The notes beneath the pieces were generated by a model. That model worked only from the letters and a program-made list of their open reading frames with translations, had not been told where the DNA came from and made no database searches. A stretch of 64,000 nt of DNA from assembly GCA_937991535.1 (NCBI GenBank), contig CALKHN010000006.1, forward strand, positions 33,573 to 97,572, given 5' to 3'. Positions 62,837-64,000 of this stretch are shown piece by piece (position 1 is the first letter of the stretch; each line of letters begins with the position of its first letter). The stretch comes from an uncultured Sphingobacteriales bacterium. GTDB taxonomy: Bacteria > Bacteroidota > Bacteroidia > Chitinophagales > Chitinophagaceae. The translations under genes and the position numbers were made by a program.

Positions 62837-63322
62837 TCAAGGCTTTTTCTTGCCGATCTTACTTTTGAGAAGTACCCTTGCTTCATGTACCCCGTCGCTG
62901 TCGCCAAATGCGTCTTTAGGCAGTAAAAAAAAGCTGCGGGGATTAAAATACAGATGAAAAAAATTAGGTGTTTCTATCATTTCGCTGAATTCTCTCCATG
63001 CCCAGCTTTTACTTCCCTTAGGATTTTCAATAAAAAAATGATTCTCTTCCAGCGAAACCCGGAAGCTGTCTTTGAATGTAGCAGATTTTTTGTAAATGGC
63101 TGAGGGTAACCATCGCCAGAAAGCAAGCATCAGCACCACCCATAAAATAAAACTGATCAAAAAAGCAAGCGGGGTCACTTTTTTTAAATAGAATAAAATG
63201 GCAGCCACAGAGGTAAAAACATTTACCAGTATGATCATGAGTTTGATTTCCCGCTTACTGATAAAATGATAACGCAGCGCTTGTAATACCTGGGCTTTTT
63301 TATATGTTACCGTTACCTGCAT
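62837..63322 (-). CDS. YcxB-like membrane protein
   Basis: 161 residues. Two membrane helices (LMIILVNVFTSVAAILFYL and LAFLISFILWVVLMLAF) are followed by a soluble domain with a YcxB-like pattern (FRVSLEENHFFIENPKG, WREFSEMIETPNFFHLYF, FFLLPKDAF). Function of the family is unknown. An 11-bp inverted repeat lies just upstream. Confidence 0.75.
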   Translation of the reverse strand: MQVTVTYKKAQVLQALRYHFISKREIKLMIILVNVFTSVAAILFYLKKVTPLAFLISFILWVVLMLAFWRWLPSAIYKKSATFKDSFRVSLEENHFFIENPKGSKSWAWREFSEMIETPNFFHLYFNPRSFFLLPKDAFGDSDGVHEARVLLKSKIGKKKP

Positions 63323-63343
63323 AAGCCATGAAGATAAAAAAAG

Positions 63344-63390
63344 AAAAGTTTAAATTCCCTAATTTATATAATGCAGGAGTTTAAACTTTT
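63344..63390. repeat. 11-bp inverted repeat upstream of the YcxB-like gene
   Basis: AAAAGTTTAAA (63344-63354) and TTTAAACTTTT (63380-63390) are perfect arms with a 25-base loop. On the minus strand the AAACTTTT word also precedes the start codons of the lipoprotein at 63619 and of ric at 12091, so part of the match may reflect a common A-rich leader. Confidence 0.45.
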
Positions 63391-63502
63391 ACTGCGCTGC
63401 TAACGGGAACCGGTAAAGTATTGCGAAACTTTAAACCGCGCCCTACACAGCATTTTATTTTCCGGAAAACATACAGCCTGAGCTTATGCGTTTCCCCTCA
63501 CA

Positions 63503-63619
63503 TCATCTGATATCACGGCATTTTTTGTACCCGCCATTTGCAGCCTGGTAAGGCGTTATAGATTGGGCACAGGAAGAAAGAAAAAGAACGAAAAGCAATG
63601 CGGCGATTAATCTTATCAT
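63503..63619 (-). CDS. 38-residue lipoprotein
   Basis: Short gene. MIRLIAALLFVLFLSSCAQS is a classic lipoprotein signal with Cys 17, followed by TPYQAANGGYKKCRDIR and a stop. The mature part is only 22 residues. Small lipoproteins ending in AANG...KKC..R seem to recur in this bacterial group (my recollection, not checked). The start ATG at 63617-63619 follows the A-rich leader CTAAACTTTTAAAA. No partner gene. Function unknown; possibly an envelope peptide. Confidence 0.7.
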   Translation of the reverse strand: MIRLIAALLFVLFLSSCAQSITPYQAANGGYKKCRDIR

Positions 63620-63841
63620 TTTTAAAAGTTTAGACTGTAAAGAAAATACCATCCTTTTAGAAAAAGAATTATACAGACCGTAATTCTACGAGATTACACT
63701 TGTCGCCTGTTCAAACGCAAAAAACGATAAAAATTGTTCATTTAACGTAAATGGTTGCATAACAGGGCGCTGTAAAACCCGTATTTGAAGCTTGAATGAG
63801 TGCCGGTTTTAGACTATAATATTGATTTTCAACATCAGGAG

Positions 63842-64000
63842 AAGCTAAAAAATCTATTCTGGAAGACTGGTACGGATTTGTATAGGTTTATTTCAAATTT
63901 TCGCTTATGAACCACTTTCCGGTCGGTGAGACACCGACCGGTAGCGGACTCTACAGGCGGGTGTCACCACCCGCCTGCGAAAAAGCTAAAAAATCTATTC
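63842..64000. repeat. 18-bp direct repeats flanking two strong hairpins
   Basis: AAGCTAAAAAATCTATTC occurs at 63842-63859 and again at 63983-64000. Between them are CCGGTCGGTG/CACCGACCGG (63919-63928 with 63932-63941, 3-base loop) and CAGGCGGGTG/CACCCGCCTG (63954-63963 with 63968-63977, 4-base loop). The 63620-64000 region has no gene. It may be part of a larger repetitive element continuing past the window edge. Confidence 0.65.

Overview
The window comes from a member of the Bacteroidota, most likely Chitinophagaceae or a close relative (inference). The evidence is SusC/SusD pairs, Bacteroidota-type promoters (TAnnTTTG at -7), A-rich leaders without Shine-Dalgarno sequences, abundant VCBS-repeat lipoproteins, and a clade II (Sec/lipoprotein type) nitrous oxide reductase cluster. 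No tRNA, rRNA, CRISPR array, prophage or intact insertion sequence was seen.

Layout. 1-1.3 kb: the 5' end of a SusC-like receptor gene divergent from an AraC regulator. 1.4-4.4 kb: a ribosomal operon (rplM-rpsI-rpsB-tsf, minus strand) with a recognisable promoter, leader hairpins and a terminator; S2 carries a Gly/Arg-rich tail. 4.5-6 kb: two membrane-anchored proteins facing each other, one of which needs a -1 frameshift at A AAA AAC. 6.2-12.2 kb: a minus-strand module suggestive of nitric oxide and iron-sulfur stress: type II NADH dehydrogenase, lipoprotein, DUF1858/DUF2249 protein, oxidase-like membrane protein, MIP18-family protein and an Rrf2 regulator, preceded by a DUF2249-RIC(ScdA) fusion gene with a long palindrome at its promoter. 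12.3-15.5 kb: a deoxysugar (probably L-fucose type) catabolic operon. 15.7-20 kb: a tandem thioredoxin-fold protein, two LOG-family genes and a sodium:solute symporter. 20.2-36.1 kb: a SusC/SusD pair followed by three giant paralogous VCBS/ASPIC lipoproteins, with one oppositely oriented membrane-anchored gene among them. 36.2-39 kb: an acyltransferase, hemerythrin, DUF488 protein and truncated haemoglobin.

39-55.5 kb is the respiratory core. A minus-strand operon encodes an Rrf2 regulator, a C-family haem-copper oxidase subunit with an unusual N-terminal extension, a dihaem cytochrome c and two small membrane proteins. Next come hemN, a large protein of unknown function with TIM-barrel-like motifs, another oxidase-like membrane protein and a Crp/Fnr regulator. 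Divergent from the regulator is the nos operon: cytochrome c lipoprotein, nosZ, a membrane-domain/NosL fusion, nosD, nosF and nosY. An FNR-like site lies between the two. No nitrate or nitrite reductase is in the window. The simplest reading is an organism that consumes N2O, and possibly NO, as part of anaerobic respiration and nitrosative stress defence, with control by Rrf2 and Crp/Fnr sensors (inference).

55.7-64 kb is housekeeping: Rnk-like factor, nitroreductase, an isoleucyl-tRNA synthetase with a GXHH signature, a DksA-like protein with a histone-H1-like tail, a DMT-type transporter, a YcxB-like protein, a 38-residue lipoprotein and a repeat-rich end. The strongest leads are the slippery-site gene, the atypical oxidase operon with its unknown neighbours, the regulatory palindromes at ric and hemN, the hairpin between nosZ and nosL, and the GXHH synthetase.
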